DNA of 34,400 nt from Marine Group II euryarchaeote MED-G33 (GCA_949538655.1 CATISE010000078.1:1-34400), one strand, 5' to 3'. Shown: positions 21,446 through 30,642, numbered from the stretch's first letter. The notes: generated by a model from the letters alone, not told the origin. Numbers and translations: made by a program.

Positions 21446-22222
21446 TTATTCACTTTCATCTTGGGTGTTCACTGCAGCTGACAAACGGGCACCTGCTGGG
21501 AGGTGGACCTGAGATGCATCAAAACCGAATTTCTCAGGCCTTGATGACAAGCTTGCACACAAATACCATCCAATGATGAAGCCAAATGGGAGTCCGGTTA
21601 GGATACGCATTGGGTTGATTGATTCGTAGTCAGTGATGGCTTGGATGCCCCCATCCAGCACAACAGGTAAACAAAATAGTACACCCATTCCAAGCATGGC
21701 GGGCAATCGTCGATCTTTCATGTAGAGGGGGGCAATCATTGAATCGGGTAGGAGGGTTAGGAATGAGTCGCGTATGGTCCATCGATTCAGCCCACGTCTT
21801 GAAAACCACCAACTGCCCAGGGCGAGTCCGAAGAAAATACCAACATCACGGGTACACACTGGCATTTGGTTGCCATTGATTACCCAGGAACGTTCATGCT
21901 TTTGATGGCAATTCAAATCGCCAAAAGCATAGACGAATGCAAAGTATGGGTTGAGTTCTGACCAAGCAAAAGTCCCGCCATGGGCACTTTGGTTGTGCCC
22001 CATTTCACCACCCTCATGGTGATCTTGATTCCCCCATGATCCTTCGGATGTGTAATCCATCATATTGGCTCGACCCGACAGTTCGGGGACGGTGCCATGT
22101 GGCATCAAAATTGGAACTAGAAACATCGAGATACAGTAGAATGCAACGATTCGGAAAACCCATCGGCTGACCTTAATTTCACGGTCGCGACCACTCAACC
22201 CATTCCGATAGGGTGGCTCCAT
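21446..22222 (-). CDS. DUF2085-like membrane protein
   Basis: LNCHQKHERSWVINGNQMPVCTRDVGIFFGLALG matches the CHQ..RS.....Q.P.C.R..G pattern; several TM segments. Confidence 0.75.
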   Translation of the reverse strand: MEPPYRNGLSGRDREIKVSRWVFRIVAFYCISMFLVPILMPHGTVPELSGRANMMDYTSEGSWGNQDHHEGGEMGHNQSAHGGTFAWSELNPYFAFVYAFGDLNCHQKHERSWVINGNQMPVCTRDVGIFFGLALGSWWFSRRGLNRWTIRDSFLTLLPDSMIAPLYMKDRRLPAMLGMGVLFCLPVVLDGGIQAITDYESINPMRILTGLPFGFIIGWYLCASLSSRPEKFGFDASQVHLPAGARLSAAVNTQDESE

Positions 22223-22309
22223 GTTGGCTGGACTGCCAGTCGCATCTAATGTGCTTGCTGTTTCAATCTCTGCCGCCTCTTTGATAGCCGGCGACGTGGC
22301 GGCACATAC

Positions 22310-23086
22310 ATGACCGAGTTGAGACCGAGGGACTTGTTCACTCTCTCGGGCGTCATGGGTCTTATGATTGGCACAATGTCCTTTTTCATGTATATCTTTG
22401 CAAATGGGATGGATGTTTCCAATCTTGATCGGGCCATGGAAATCGGCGGGGTTGTCGGCGGTTCAACCGCTCTGGTTTTCCTCAGTTACACATCAGTTCG
22501 CTATGTGGAGCGCAATCGAAAGTTGGCAACAGCCACCGTTGAAATCGACACACTCGATCGTTTGCAAATGCTACTTCACCCAATCGAAGAGGCTGCAGTA
22601 ACCCTTCCATGGGCGGATGAAAAGCCGTGGACTACCTCCAGTCATGTCCGGCGTGACCGCGGTGTTTTGAGTGTGGATTTACATGATTTGGACCTTAAAC
22701 AAGCGAGAGCGACCATAGAACTCATTATCGCTTCTCGAGATTGGCTCGGACGGATTCGAATTGTCACTGGCCGAGGATTGCATTCGGCGACAGTTCCGAA
22801 GATTAGACCGATGGCCATTGAAAGACTACGCCAGGTCACAAGTAGACTCAATTGGGAATTACTCATGAAGAAAGGATCGGTGACCCTTCGCCCAATTGGG
22901 GCAGCCCCAACCCTGACGAAGTGGTTTTTGAGATTCATTTTCTTGGGTAGCCCGATTACTGTTGCCTTCGCATTGGCTTTCCGTGACCTTGCTGGCGAGG
23001 GAGCGCATACGCAAGGGCTCCAAGTCGGGGTTGTGCTGGGGATTCTTTTGAGCGGTCTACTCGCATCCTACAGAGAGCGTCAGTGA
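22310..23086 (+). CDS. Integral membrane protein with internal Smr-like domain
   Basis: Two N-terminal TMs, then LSVDLHDLDLKQARATIELIIASRDWLGRIRIVTGRGLHSATVPKIRPMAIERL (Smr-like), then two C-terminal TMs. Confidence 0.75.
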   Translation: MTELRPRDLFTLSGVMGLMIGTMSFFMYIFANGMDVSNLDRAMEIGGVVGGSTALVFLSYTSVRYVERNRKLATATVEIDTLDRLQMLLHPIEEAAVTLPWADEKPWTTSSHVRRDRGVLSVDLHDLDLKQARATIELIIASRDWLGRIRIVTGRGLHSATVPKIRPMAIERLRQVTSRLNWELLMKKGSVTLRPIGAAPTLTKWFLRFIFLGSPITVAFALAFRDLAGEGAHTQGLQVGVVLGILLSGLLASYRERQ

Positions 23087-23224
23087 CTATTCCCAAGTGG
23101 GGGCACCTTCACAGCACGCTTCCACAACATGGCCACAGCGTGGACATTCCATGTGTTGTCTCCGAGGGACAGCTCTCCCCTTGTATCCACAGTGGCAGGT
23201 AATCGTCTCACAATAGTCTGCCAT
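23087..23224 (-). CDS. Small (45 aa) Cys-rich zinc-ribbon-like protein, below the ORF-track cutoff
   Basis: Translation MADYCETITCHCGYKGRAVPRRQHMECPRCGHVVEACCEGAPTWE*; CxC and CPRCG knuckles. Confidence 0.7.
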   Translation of the reverse strand: MADYCETITCHCGYKGRAVPRRQHMECPRCGHVVEACCEGAPTWE

Positions 23225-23254
23225 GCACAAGGCGTGTCATAGACGGTCGAAAAG

Positions 23255-23329
23255 TGCTCGTGCCGGAATTCGAATCCGGGTCAGCGGGATGAAAACCCAC
23301 CATGATGGGCCTGGCTACACCACACGAGC
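23255..23329 (-). tRNA. tRNA-Glu (anticodon UUC)
   Basis: Reverse complement GCTCGTG TGGTGTAGCCAGGCCCATCATG GTGGG TTTTCAT CCCGC TGA CCGGG TTCGAAT TCCGG CACGAGC A: 7-bp acceptor, TTC anticodon, TTCGAAT T-loop. Confidence 0.94.
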
Positions 23330-23370
23330 GACAGACTTCGCGCAGTCAATCGGGTTGATGAGGGGTTCGG

Positions 23371-23982
23371 TCATTCTTCCTCATCAAGAAGTCCATCCCA
23401 CCACTTTTTGGCCGGTATGGAAATCACAATCAAGAGAATACTCAGTATGATCCAGACAATGGGGTTCGTGAGTGCATCGTACAGGCGATCACCCCAGAGT
23501 CCAATGGCGATGGCTTGGATGCCAAATCGTAGACCGCGACCCCATAAGCCAGCGATGATGAATCTTCGATAATCCATCTCGCCCATGCCGGCAACCCAAG
23601 CTAGGACTTTGTATGGGATTGGGGAAATTGCGGCGATGAAGATTCCAGCATCGCCATAACGAACAATCAGTTCATCCAATCTAGCAATATGGTTCGGTTT
23701 GATGTACCGGTCCGCCAAGGGGCGCCCTAATTTTTTACCAAACCACCATCCTACCATCGCCCCTGCTACACTGGTAAATGTGACCACGGACCAAATCAGG
23801 AAAATCATCACCGGGTTTCCTTGGTTGGCGATGAACATCGGTAGTGTGAGGACTTCTGGAGGGATTGGTTGTATGAATGACTCTGTGAAAGAAAGAACGG
23901 CCAGACCCGGCAAACCGAGACTGTCAGCCCAATTCACGAAGGAATCAATGGCCGACCAGAAACTGGGTGGGAGCAGGCCCAT
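23371..23982 (-). CDS. DedA/VTT-family membrane protein
   Basis: SFTESFIQPIPPEVLTLPMFIANQG, AGAMVGWWFGKKLGRPLADRYIKP, RYGDAGIFIAAISPIPYKVLAWVAGMGEMDYRRFI. Confidence 0.85.
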   Translation of the reverse strand: MGLLPPSFWSAIDSFVNWADSLGLPGLAVLSFTESFIQPIPPEVLTLPMFIANQGNPVMIFLIWSVVTFTSVAGAMVGWWFGKKLGRPLADRYIKPNHIARLDELIVRYGDAGIFIAAISPIPYKVLAWVAGMGEMDYRRFIIAGLWGRGLRFGIQAIAIGLWGDRLYDALTNPIVWIILSILLIVISIPAKKWWDGLLDEEE

Positions 23983-24071
23983 GTGTGCAAGGCGGGTGAT
24001 AGAAGGGATGACCCTTTCCCATCATCGACAGGTGCGGAAGGCTGATGTCACATCGATGCTGCCTTGCCGAC

Positions 24072-24527
24072 ATGGAGGTTCTCGATACGGCTGCATTACT
24101 CACCTGGCCGCTGGAGATGCTCATGCATGGGGTCTGCTCAGTCAGCCAATTGGATGAAGTTGAGCGATTATCACCTTCACGCCACCTCATGATTGAATCG
24201 CAGGGCCCTGATTTTCAATCACCCACTCCCGCTTCGCTTGAACTTGCAACCTTGGCCAGCCAAGAAACCGGTGATTTCAGCGGTCTATCCAATGTAGATC
24301 TAGATGTCCTGGCGCTGGCATTTTCAACCGGATTGACATTGGTTACAGATGATTACAGAATGCAAAATGTCTGCCAACACCGCGGACATCCTTGGCGTGG
24401 AGTCATCCAAGATGGTGTCCGGGAAGTTCGAACCCATGCTTTGGTCTGCAAGGGTTGTGGCGCAGTGCACAAGCAAGGTGAAAATTGTCCAGATTGTGGA
24501 TCAATACTCGAATTTAAGAGGGTCTAG
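24072..24527 (+). CDS. nob1: Nob1-like rRNA maturation endonuclease (PIN domain plus zinc ribbon)
   Basis: MEVLDTAALLTWPLE..., LSNVDLDVLALAFSTGLTLVTDDYRMQNV (PIN), LVCKGCGAVHKQGENCPDCGSIL (zinc ribbon). Confidence 0.9.
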   Translation: MEVLDTAALLTWPLEMLMHGVCSVSQLDEVERLSPSRHLMIESQGPDFQSPTPASLELATLASQETGDFSGLSNVDLDVLALAFSTGLTLVTDDYRMQNVCQHRGHPWRGVIQDGVREVRTHALVCKGCGAVHKQGENCPDCGSILEFKRV

Positions 24528-24531
24528 ATTC

Positions 24532-24557
24532 CAATTGGAAATTTAATTTTCCAATTG
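24532..24557. terminator. AT-rich hairpin between convergent nob1 and tatA, possible bidirectional terminator
   Basis: CAATTGGAAA-TTTAAT-TTTCCAATTG: 10-bp perfect stem, 6-nt loop, filling the 31-nt gap between the two stop codons. Confidence 0.55.
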
Positions 24558-24558
24558 A

Positions 24559-24837
24559 TTATTCTGACATTTCGCCTTCAACTTCATCAGGTGTCTTTCC
24601 TTCTACATCAACCCCAGAATCTTCGGCTTTTTCCGTCAATTCTGCAGCCTCGGTACGGCCACCACGATCCAAATCTTCTTCAGTTGAATCCCCAGCATTC
24701 TTGACATCTGCCAAACCTTGGTGGAATTCACCCTTTGCTTGCCCCATCGCTCGAGCGAGTTTGGGCAACTCCTTCGCTCCGAATAGAATGAAGAAGGCCA
24801 CGAGTACGATTACAAGTTCCTGAGTACCGAATGCCAT
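24559..24837 (-). CDS. tatA: Sec-independent translocase TatA-like protein
   Basis: MAFGTQELVIVLVAFFILFGAKELPKLARAMGQAKGEFHQGL, then acidic tail. ATG at 24837 preferred over ORF start 24876. Confidence 0.92.
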   Translation of the reverse strand: MAFGTQELVIVLVAFFILFGAKELPKLARAMGQAKGEFHQGLADVKNAGDSTEEDLDRGGRTEAAELTEKAEDSGVDVEGKTPDEVEGEMSE

Positions 24838-24888
24838 GTGCTTACCGAACCCTGCTGAGCGAGCCAGCCCATTCAAGATTGCGCATGA

Positions 24889-25116
24889 TTAACCGCCTGA
24901 AACCGGTGGAAGTAGAGCAATTTCAGAACCCACCTTCAATTGGGTGGAAATCGGCATAATTTCACCATCCATGGCCGTTTTTACGTAATCCGTGTCCACA
25001 CCAAGGTGATTTAGCAAGTCCTCAATGGAACTATTTTCTGGCATTTCAATTGTGAGTTCACTCGAATCGAATTTGTCGCGCAGTGGGCCGAAAAGAAGGA
25101 CTGTATGGGGATTCAT
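24889..25116 (-). CDS. MoaD/SAMP-like ubiquitin-fold protein
   Basis: SIEDLLNHLGVDTDYVKTAMDGEIMPISTQLKVGSEIALLPPVSGG, ending in GG. Confidence 0.88.
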   Translation of the reverse strand: MNPHTVLLFGPLRDKFDSSELTIEMPENSSIEDLLNHLGVDTDYVKTAMDGEIMPISTQLKVGSEIALLPPVSGG

Positions 25117-25169
25117 CTGGGGTTCGCTACAGCCGGAGTGTTATATCCCTGCTCCACCCACAGTAAGTC

Positions 25170-25868
25170 ATGACGACAGTACTCGAAGCGCTTGATTTGT
25201 GGAAGGTGTACGAAACAGGCTCAAACAGGGTGGAAGCTCTACGCAAAGTCAGCGTATCTCTGGAAGCCGGTGAAATGGTTGCTGTCATGGGTCCCAGTGG
25301 ATGTGGAAAGACAACACTTCTCAATTGCCTTTCTGGGTTGGATGAAATCACGGCAGGCGATGTTCTAATCCAAGACCAAGCATTGTCGCAGATGTCCGAT
25401 TATGACCTCACAGCACTACGTGGCTCACAGTTGGGATTCATTTTCCAATCATTCAATTTGCTACCCGTATTGACTGCAGTAGAAAATGTCGAACTCCCCT
25501 TGTTGATGGCTGGCTGCTCACCCCGTGAGGCACGTGAGCGAGCCTTGGCAGCATTGGAAGCGGTTGGTTTAGGGGAGCGAGATGGCCATTTACCATCGGA
25601 ATTGTCAGGTGGACAGCAGCAGCGTGTCACGATTGCCCGCTCTTTTGTTCATGACCCCGCGGTTATTTTCGCCGATGAAGCGACCGGAAACCTAGACTCT
25701 CAGACCAGTGATGAAATCATTGATTTATTGCTAAATTTGAATTCTGAAAGGGGTGTGACAATGATGCTTGTAACACACGATTCGGAGATTGCCGACCGCT
25801 GTTCCCGAGTGTTGGTCATGCAGGATGGTCGAATTGTGGAAGATCGGCGTACTGGAGAAGAGGAATAA
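25170..25868 (+). CDS. ABC transporter ATP-binding protein (LolD/MacB-type)
   Basis: GPSGCGKTTLLN (Walker A), LSGGQQQRVTIARS (signature), AVIFADEATGNLDSQT (Walker B). TATA-like ttatat about 26 nt before the ATG. Confidence 0.95.
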   Translation: MTTVLEALDLWKVYETGSNRVEALRKVSVSLEAGEMVAVMGPSGCGKTTLLNCLSGLDEITAGDVLIQDQALSQMSDYDLTALRGSQLGFIFQSFNLLPVLTAVENVELPLLMAGCSPREARERALAALEAVGLGERDGHLPSELSGGQQQRVTIARSFVHDPAVIFADEATGNLDSQTSDEIIDLLLNLNSERGVTMMLVTHDSEIADRCSRVLVMQDGRIVEDRRTGEEE

Positions 25869-25879
25869 GGGGTTTTTCC

Positions 25880-28800
25880 ATGTCACTGGCAGGACCGTGG
25901 ACACTCGAGAAACGAGTTATTTCCGCTTGTGCCAGCATTCTCGCTGCCATCCTGGTAGCAGCCGTTCAGTGGGGCGATTACGATTGGAGTTTGGGTCGTA
26001 CATTCACACTGACAGGTCTTTCTCTAATCGCGGGCCTTGTCGTTTGGTCAACACTCCAGTGGCTTCTCTCAAGTCGCCATCGGATTTTGTCTGTGATGGC
26101 ACGTAACAATTTGGTTCGGAGAAAGCGTAACACGGCGCTCGTTGTCATCGGTTTGCTTGTCGGTTCGGCGATTGTCACCTCTTCCCTGGTTATCGGTGAT
26201 AGTTTGGATGCGACCATGGAGGAGCAATTCATCGCACCCCTGGGTGATACTGATTATTACATTAAGAAAAATGACAAAGCCACGGGCCTGTGGGTCGAAT
26301 GGAACCACACAAGAGCCAGTGAAATTTCTGAGGATTTACGCACCTGGTCCAACGTTCAAGGCGCTAGACCCGGTTTGCAAATGAGTGCATCGATCGAATT
26401 TGAGGGATTGGGGGAACCGGTTGCGACGTGGTATGCATTTGACTCGATTTTATCCAACGCGGGTGGTTTTGATCCCATTGGCGGCCCTGATGGTATTCGG
26501 TACATGGATATCGATGATGGCAATGTTGTAATCAATGAAGAACTGTCAAACAGTATTTCAGCCGGTATTGGGGATTCGATTGAAATTCATTGGGTAAACA
26601 TCGATTTGGAAGATGGAATTGTCCGCAGTAGCACAAACCTGACGGTGCAATACATCGTTAATGACATCAATACTGGACATCGAAATAGTGGACAGCCACT
26701 GTTGTTTACGAGTTTGACACAAGCTCAGGAAATCACTGGGAAGGAGTTACTTGTTACCCATGTGGGTATCGCAGTGGATGGCAATGGAAACGAGGCACTC
26801 CGCGATGATATCCGGACACTCGTCGATGAACATCTCATCGCTGAAGACGCAGGTTTTTCGATTGAATCAGATGCGGAATCGGGGCTGATCGCAGTGGCTC
26901 GAACGACCGGGCTCGGGCAACTGCGCGAGAATGAAGTCACCAATCTCACAACTTTGGTCAATGAATCTCAATTCACTTTAGATTCGGTCGAATTGTTGCA
27001 GGTCCCTCTCTACAACATCGCACAACAATGGTTCAATGTCTCTGGTCTTGCATCAGCATCGATCTCATTGATTGAACAATCGGATGGTTGGGATTGGTAT
27101 GCAACAGGTTCGGGCTTATCCCTGCAAGATGAAGGTGGTCAATGGTGGATTTGGGCTCCAGATGATGCCGATGATGAATCGATTCGCGATATCTTACTGA
27201 CTGGAAATGATAGTGCATTCATCGCACATGCCGATGGTGTTCGGTACATCGATTTGGCACCTGATGCTCCGGATTCAGATTACCTGGAATCACACTCTAT
27301 CGAGGGGCTGGCCTCGGTTTGTTTCGACGATTGCTCGAACAACCAATCGACCATACTTGCCCTTGAGGAAAGCGAAGGCAACGTTTGGCTTCATTCATCT
27401 TCTGACAACCTAGAGACGTGGGTGGCCACCAACCTCGTCAATGATGGGTCGGCATTGGGTGTCGATATCGCTGTTGATGACGATGAAATCATCATTAGAA
27501 TCGGGGGTATAATCGGCAGCCAAACCTGTTCTGGTAAAGATGTAGAATCGTTAAACTGTTCTCAAGATTCAAGCGAGAGACGGGATTTGTTTGAGCACGG
27601 TTCTTCGACATGGGTTGTCGAAGGGCAATCACTCTATCTCTTGGATAATGGGAATACCACTTTAGCATGGGCCTATGGGCTTCCAAACGGGACATTGGTC
27701 GCCTATTCCTCAGATGTGATATGGGTTGAGGATGAAGGCCTTTGGGCTTGGAACGGATCTGTATTCAACGCACTTTCGATTTCCTTGCCATCGGCAGCCA
27801 ACCCCGATGATGCTGCAATTGGCCTCAAATCTGATCGATTGATTGTGACCACTGGTTCAGGTGTTTCAGTGGTAGAGGGGGATGATCTATCCGGCCGTCT
27901 TCCATCACGAATCCGAATCGATTCGGTCAACCGCGTCCCACTTACGGTTGTGGGCTGTGATGGATGCGACACAATGGGCTTCCCATCCGTCGAGAGTGGA
28001 AAAATACACGTTTCTGACTGGGCTGGCGACACGCTGTCTTTGGAACCGGAAAGTTTGATTCGTTTGCGTGGGTATTTACCCGCGATTCGAGGACAACTCG
28101 ATGGTGAACTATTCAGGGTGGAAGATGCCAATCTCAGCCTACCTTCGCCACCAGGACAGCCTTCATTTGCAGATATGACATTCGGACTCGTATCAATTCC
28201 GGATGCTGAATTGTTGGCTGGAGGTAGTACTGGTGCTCGAAGCATGGTCATCATCGTCGGGCCGGGTTTGGCCAATCCGGCTGTTTATGAGGCTGTTTTG
28301 GCTATTGTCGAAGACTGGGCCGATGAACAAGCCGACCTTGATTCAGCAGATTTGAATGTCGCCCCAATCAAGGTTAGGGCGATTGAATCCACCGCAGATG
28401 CAGGTGAGAATTTCTCTATGTTATTCCTCATTTTTGGCTCGTTTGTCATTTTCGCTGGTATTCTCTTGGTGATGAATATCTTCGTCATGTTGGCTGATGA
28501 ACGTAAGCCCGAGATGGGCATGGCCCGTGCCATTGGAATGCATCGTGGCGACCTGCGAGTTTTGTTCGTTCAAGAAGGTGCCTTACTCGGCATGATATCG
28601 AGCGCAGTTGGCGCTTTTATCGGCATTGGGGTTGCTTGGGTTTTGATGAAATTCATGGCCACCGCATTCCAGGACACACTCTCTTGGACGGTGGTTTTCG
28701 ATTGGTCATTCCAGAGCCTATTGGCGGGATTCACTGCGGGTTTCTTGGTCACTTGGTCCACATTGTGGATGACCTCCATGTGGATCAGTCGGCTCAATGT

Positions 28801-30511
28801 TGTCGCAGCCATTCGAAGCATACCGACACGTTATGCTGGTGCCTTGCCATGGTGGTCGATTTTGGTCACCTTATTCCTTGGATTTTCATCCCTCGGTAGT
28901 TTTGCCCTCGCCTTCTTCCTCGGCGTTCCTGAAGATGGTACACGGCATGCTTGGTGGCTGTTGGGTGGATTCACACTCTTGCTTGCCTTGGTTCCCCCTG
29001 CATTTTGGATTCTTGGCCGAATCCTGCCTGAAGACATCACTGTTCGGGGCATGCGATTCCACCGTCCAGTTGTTCTCCCGCGCCTGATTTTATCCATCCT
29101 AAGTTTAACAATGATTTTCTGGGGTTGGAAGGGTGATCCAATCAGTGAGCCTTGGGAACAAGGTCCCTTTTCATTCATCATTTTGGGTGTTTTCATGGTG
29201 GCTGCCGGCGTCTTGTTGTTGACCAGCCTTGCACCTCTGGTGACCCGTTTCTTATCGCGTCTGTTGGCCCCTCTTTCGGGGCGCATTGCCTCTGTTTTAC
29301 CGACCAGTCTTGCTTACCCGATGGCGACACCATTCCGGACAGCCATGACAATGGGCATGTTTTCCTTGGTCATCTTTGCCGTTGTCATTCTTTCAGGAAG
29401 TTCAGCGATTACATCTAACAATCTCGATGAAATGGGTGATGAATCAGGTGGCAATTACGAGATTCTTGCATACAGCAGCAGTGAATTGGATCCAGATGTG
29501 AGCAATTGGAATCTAGGTGCAATGAATGTATCTGATTTCGATTCGATTGCAACCATACATACCGGCGTGGTCAAGGCTGAAAGAGGCGATGGTACCGGCG
29601 AATCGCTAAATGTTGGTTTACGGGGTTTCGACTCTAATTTCTCAGGGCACGGTGCACTGAGTTTGGAGATTTGGGCTACAGAATTGGGAGATACGGAAGA
29701 GGATGCATGGGCGGCTGTTCTCGCTGATGAAAGCCTCGTCATTGTCGATTTCAGCTTAACCCCCACACCAGAGGGTTGGGAGAATGCACCACCGACACTC
29801 GACCTGGGGATTGGTGATAGAATTCTGATTAGCGACCCTAGTAACTCTGGAGTCAATCGTACCGTATTTGTCGGTGGAATCCTGAAGCAGGAGGCCTCAG
29901 TGTTCATTCCGGGAATTTACATACAGTCCGATTTTGCCGAAGAGCGGTTTGATGCCAAGCCCCATATCGTTTGGTTTAGCGTTCCCAATGGTACGGACGT
30001 TGATGATCAGGAATATGCTGCTGATGAAATTGAACGAGGTATGATTGAGGAAGGGGTTGGTGTATTTGTCATTGAAGTCGCTTGGAGTAAAATAAACTCA
30101 TTCGTACTGTCTATATTCGGGCTACTGAAGGCCTTCTTGGGCTTGGGTCTGGTCGTGGGGATCGCCGGGCTGGCTGTTGTTACAATTCGCAACGTTAGCG
30201 AACGTCGTCATCAAATCGGAATCTTGAGGGCACTTGGTTTCCAGAGAAGCATGGTTGTGGCCACCTTCCTTGTTGAATTGTCATGGGTTTCTTTCTTGGG
30301 CATTCTCAATGGGGCTCTGGTTGGAGTGGGTTTCCACTATGCATTGTATGAACGATTTCTCAAAGAAGATGGTGCGGAATTCATCATGCCATGGAATGAA
30401 ATTTACATGATTGTCATCGGTGCTTACATTTTGACACTTCTCGCCACATTGTGGCCTGTCCGTCAGGCGGCTTCGATTCATCCGGCCGAAGCACTGCGGG
30501 ACGTAAATTAA
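25880..30511 (+). CDS. ABC transporter permease (FtsX/MacB-like) with very large extracytoplasmic insertion
   Basis: FtsX-like blocks: VMARNNLVRRKRNTALVVIGLLVGSAIVTSSLVIGDSL; FLIFGSFVIFAGILLVMNIFVMLADERKPEMGMARAIGMHRGDLRVLF; VTIRNVSERRHQIGILRALGFQRSMV; WPVRQAASIHPAEALRDVN. Follows the ATPase gene. Confidence 0.92.
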   Translation: MSLAGPWTLEKRVISACASILAAILVAAVQWGDYDWSLGRTFTLTGLSLIAGLVVWSTLQWLLSSRHRILSVMARNNLVRRKRNTALVVIGLLVGSAIVTSSLVIGDSLDATMEEQFIAPLGDTDYYIKKNDKATGLWVEWNHTRASEISEDLRTWSNVQGARPGLQMSASIEFEGLGEPVATWYAFDSILSNAGGFDPIGGPDGIRYMDIDDGNVVINEELSNSISAGIGDSIEIHWVNIDLEDGIVRSSTNLTVQYIVNDINTGHRNSGQPLLFTSLTQAQEITGKELLVTHVGIAVDGNGNEALRDDIRTLVDEHLIAEDAGFSIESDAESGLIAVARTTGLGQLRENEVTNLTTLVNESQFTLDSVELLQVPLYNIAQQWFNVSGLASASISLIEQSDGWDWYATGSGLSLQDEGGQWWIWAPDDADDESIRDILLTGNDSAFIAHADGVRYIDLAPDAPDSDYLESHSIEGLASVCFDDCSNNQSTILALEESEGNVWLHSSSDNLETWVATNLVNDGSALGVDIAVDDDEIIIRIGGIIGSQTCSGKDVESLNCSQDSSERRDLFEHGSSTWVVEGQSLYLLDNGNTTLAWAYGLPNGTLVAYSSDVIWVEDEGLWAWNGSVFNALSISLPSAANPDDAAIGLKSDRLIVTTGSGVSVVEGDDLSGRLPSRIRIDSVNRVPLTVVGCDGCDTMGFPSVESGKIHVSDWAGDTLSLEPESLIRLRGYLPAIRGQLDGELFRVEDANLSLPSPPGQPSFADMTFGLVSIPDAELLAGGSTGARSMVIIVGPGLANPAVYEAVLAIVEDWADEQADLDSADLNVAPIKVRAIESTADAGENFSMLFLIFGSFVIFAGILLVMNIFVMLADERKPEMGMARAIGMHRGDLRVLFVQEGALLGMISSAVGAFIGIGVAWVLMKFMATAFQDTLSWTVVFDWSFQSLLAGFTAGFLVTWSTLWMTSMWISRLNVVAAIRSIPTRYAGALPWWSILVTLFLGFSSLGSFALAFFLGVPEDGTRHAWWLLGGFTLLLALVPPAFWILGRILPEDITVRGMRFHRPVVLPRLILSILSLTMIFWGWKGDPISEPWEQGPFSFIILGVFMVAAGVLLLTSLAPLVTRFLSRLLAPLSGRIASVLPTSLAYPMATPFRTAMTMGMFSLVIFAVVILSGSSAITSNNLDEMGDESGGNYEILAYSSSELDPDVSNWNLGAMNVSDFDSIATIHTGVVKAERGDGTGESLNVGLRGFDSNFSGHGALSLEIWATELGDTEEDAWAAVLADESLVIVDFSLTPTPEGWENAPPTLDLGIGDRILISDPSNSGVNRTVFVGGILKQEASVFIPGIYIQSDFAEERFDAKPHIVWFSVPNGTDVDDQEYAADEIERGMIEEGVGVFVIEVAWSKINSFVLSIFGLLKAFLGLGLVVGIAGLAVVTIRNVSERRHQIGILRALGFQRSMVVATFLVELSWVSFLGILNGALVGVGFHYALYERFLKEDGAEFIMPWNEIYMIVIGAYILTLLATLWPVRQAASIHPAEALRDVN

Positions 30512-30537
30512 TTACAAATCGTTCGTTCTAGTAATTA
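30509..30537. repeat. Short inverted repeat at the permease stop codon
   Basis: TAATTAC (30509-30515) / GTAATTA (30531-30537), 15-nt spacer. Confidence 0.4.
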
Positions 30538-30586
30538 TAAACAAATGCGTGTTTAAGCGGAAAAACGTAACTTGGACCGCCCATCA

Positions 30587-30595
30587 CTATAAATA
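30587..30595 (+). promoter_or_regulatory. Putative TATA box for the major surface protein gene
   Basis: ctataaata, followed by SD-like GGGAGGA 7 nt before the GTG at 30643. Confidence 0.6.
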
Positions 30596-30642
30596 CGAAG
30601 TTTTACTGTGGCAACGCACCCACTGTGAGGGAGGACTGTAAA

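Noticed and set aside
24532-24557. CAATTGGAAA hairpin considered as a mobile-element terminal repeat
   Set aside because: No transposase or second copy seen; position between two convergent stop codons fits a terminator better.
27703-28275. 190-aa minus-strand ORF
   Set aside because: Antisense to the ABC permease ORF, low-complexity Ser/Pro composition, no recognisable motif.
28831-29286. 151-aa minus-strand ORF
   Set aside because: Arg/Lys/Pro-rich shadow ORF antisense to the permease TM region.
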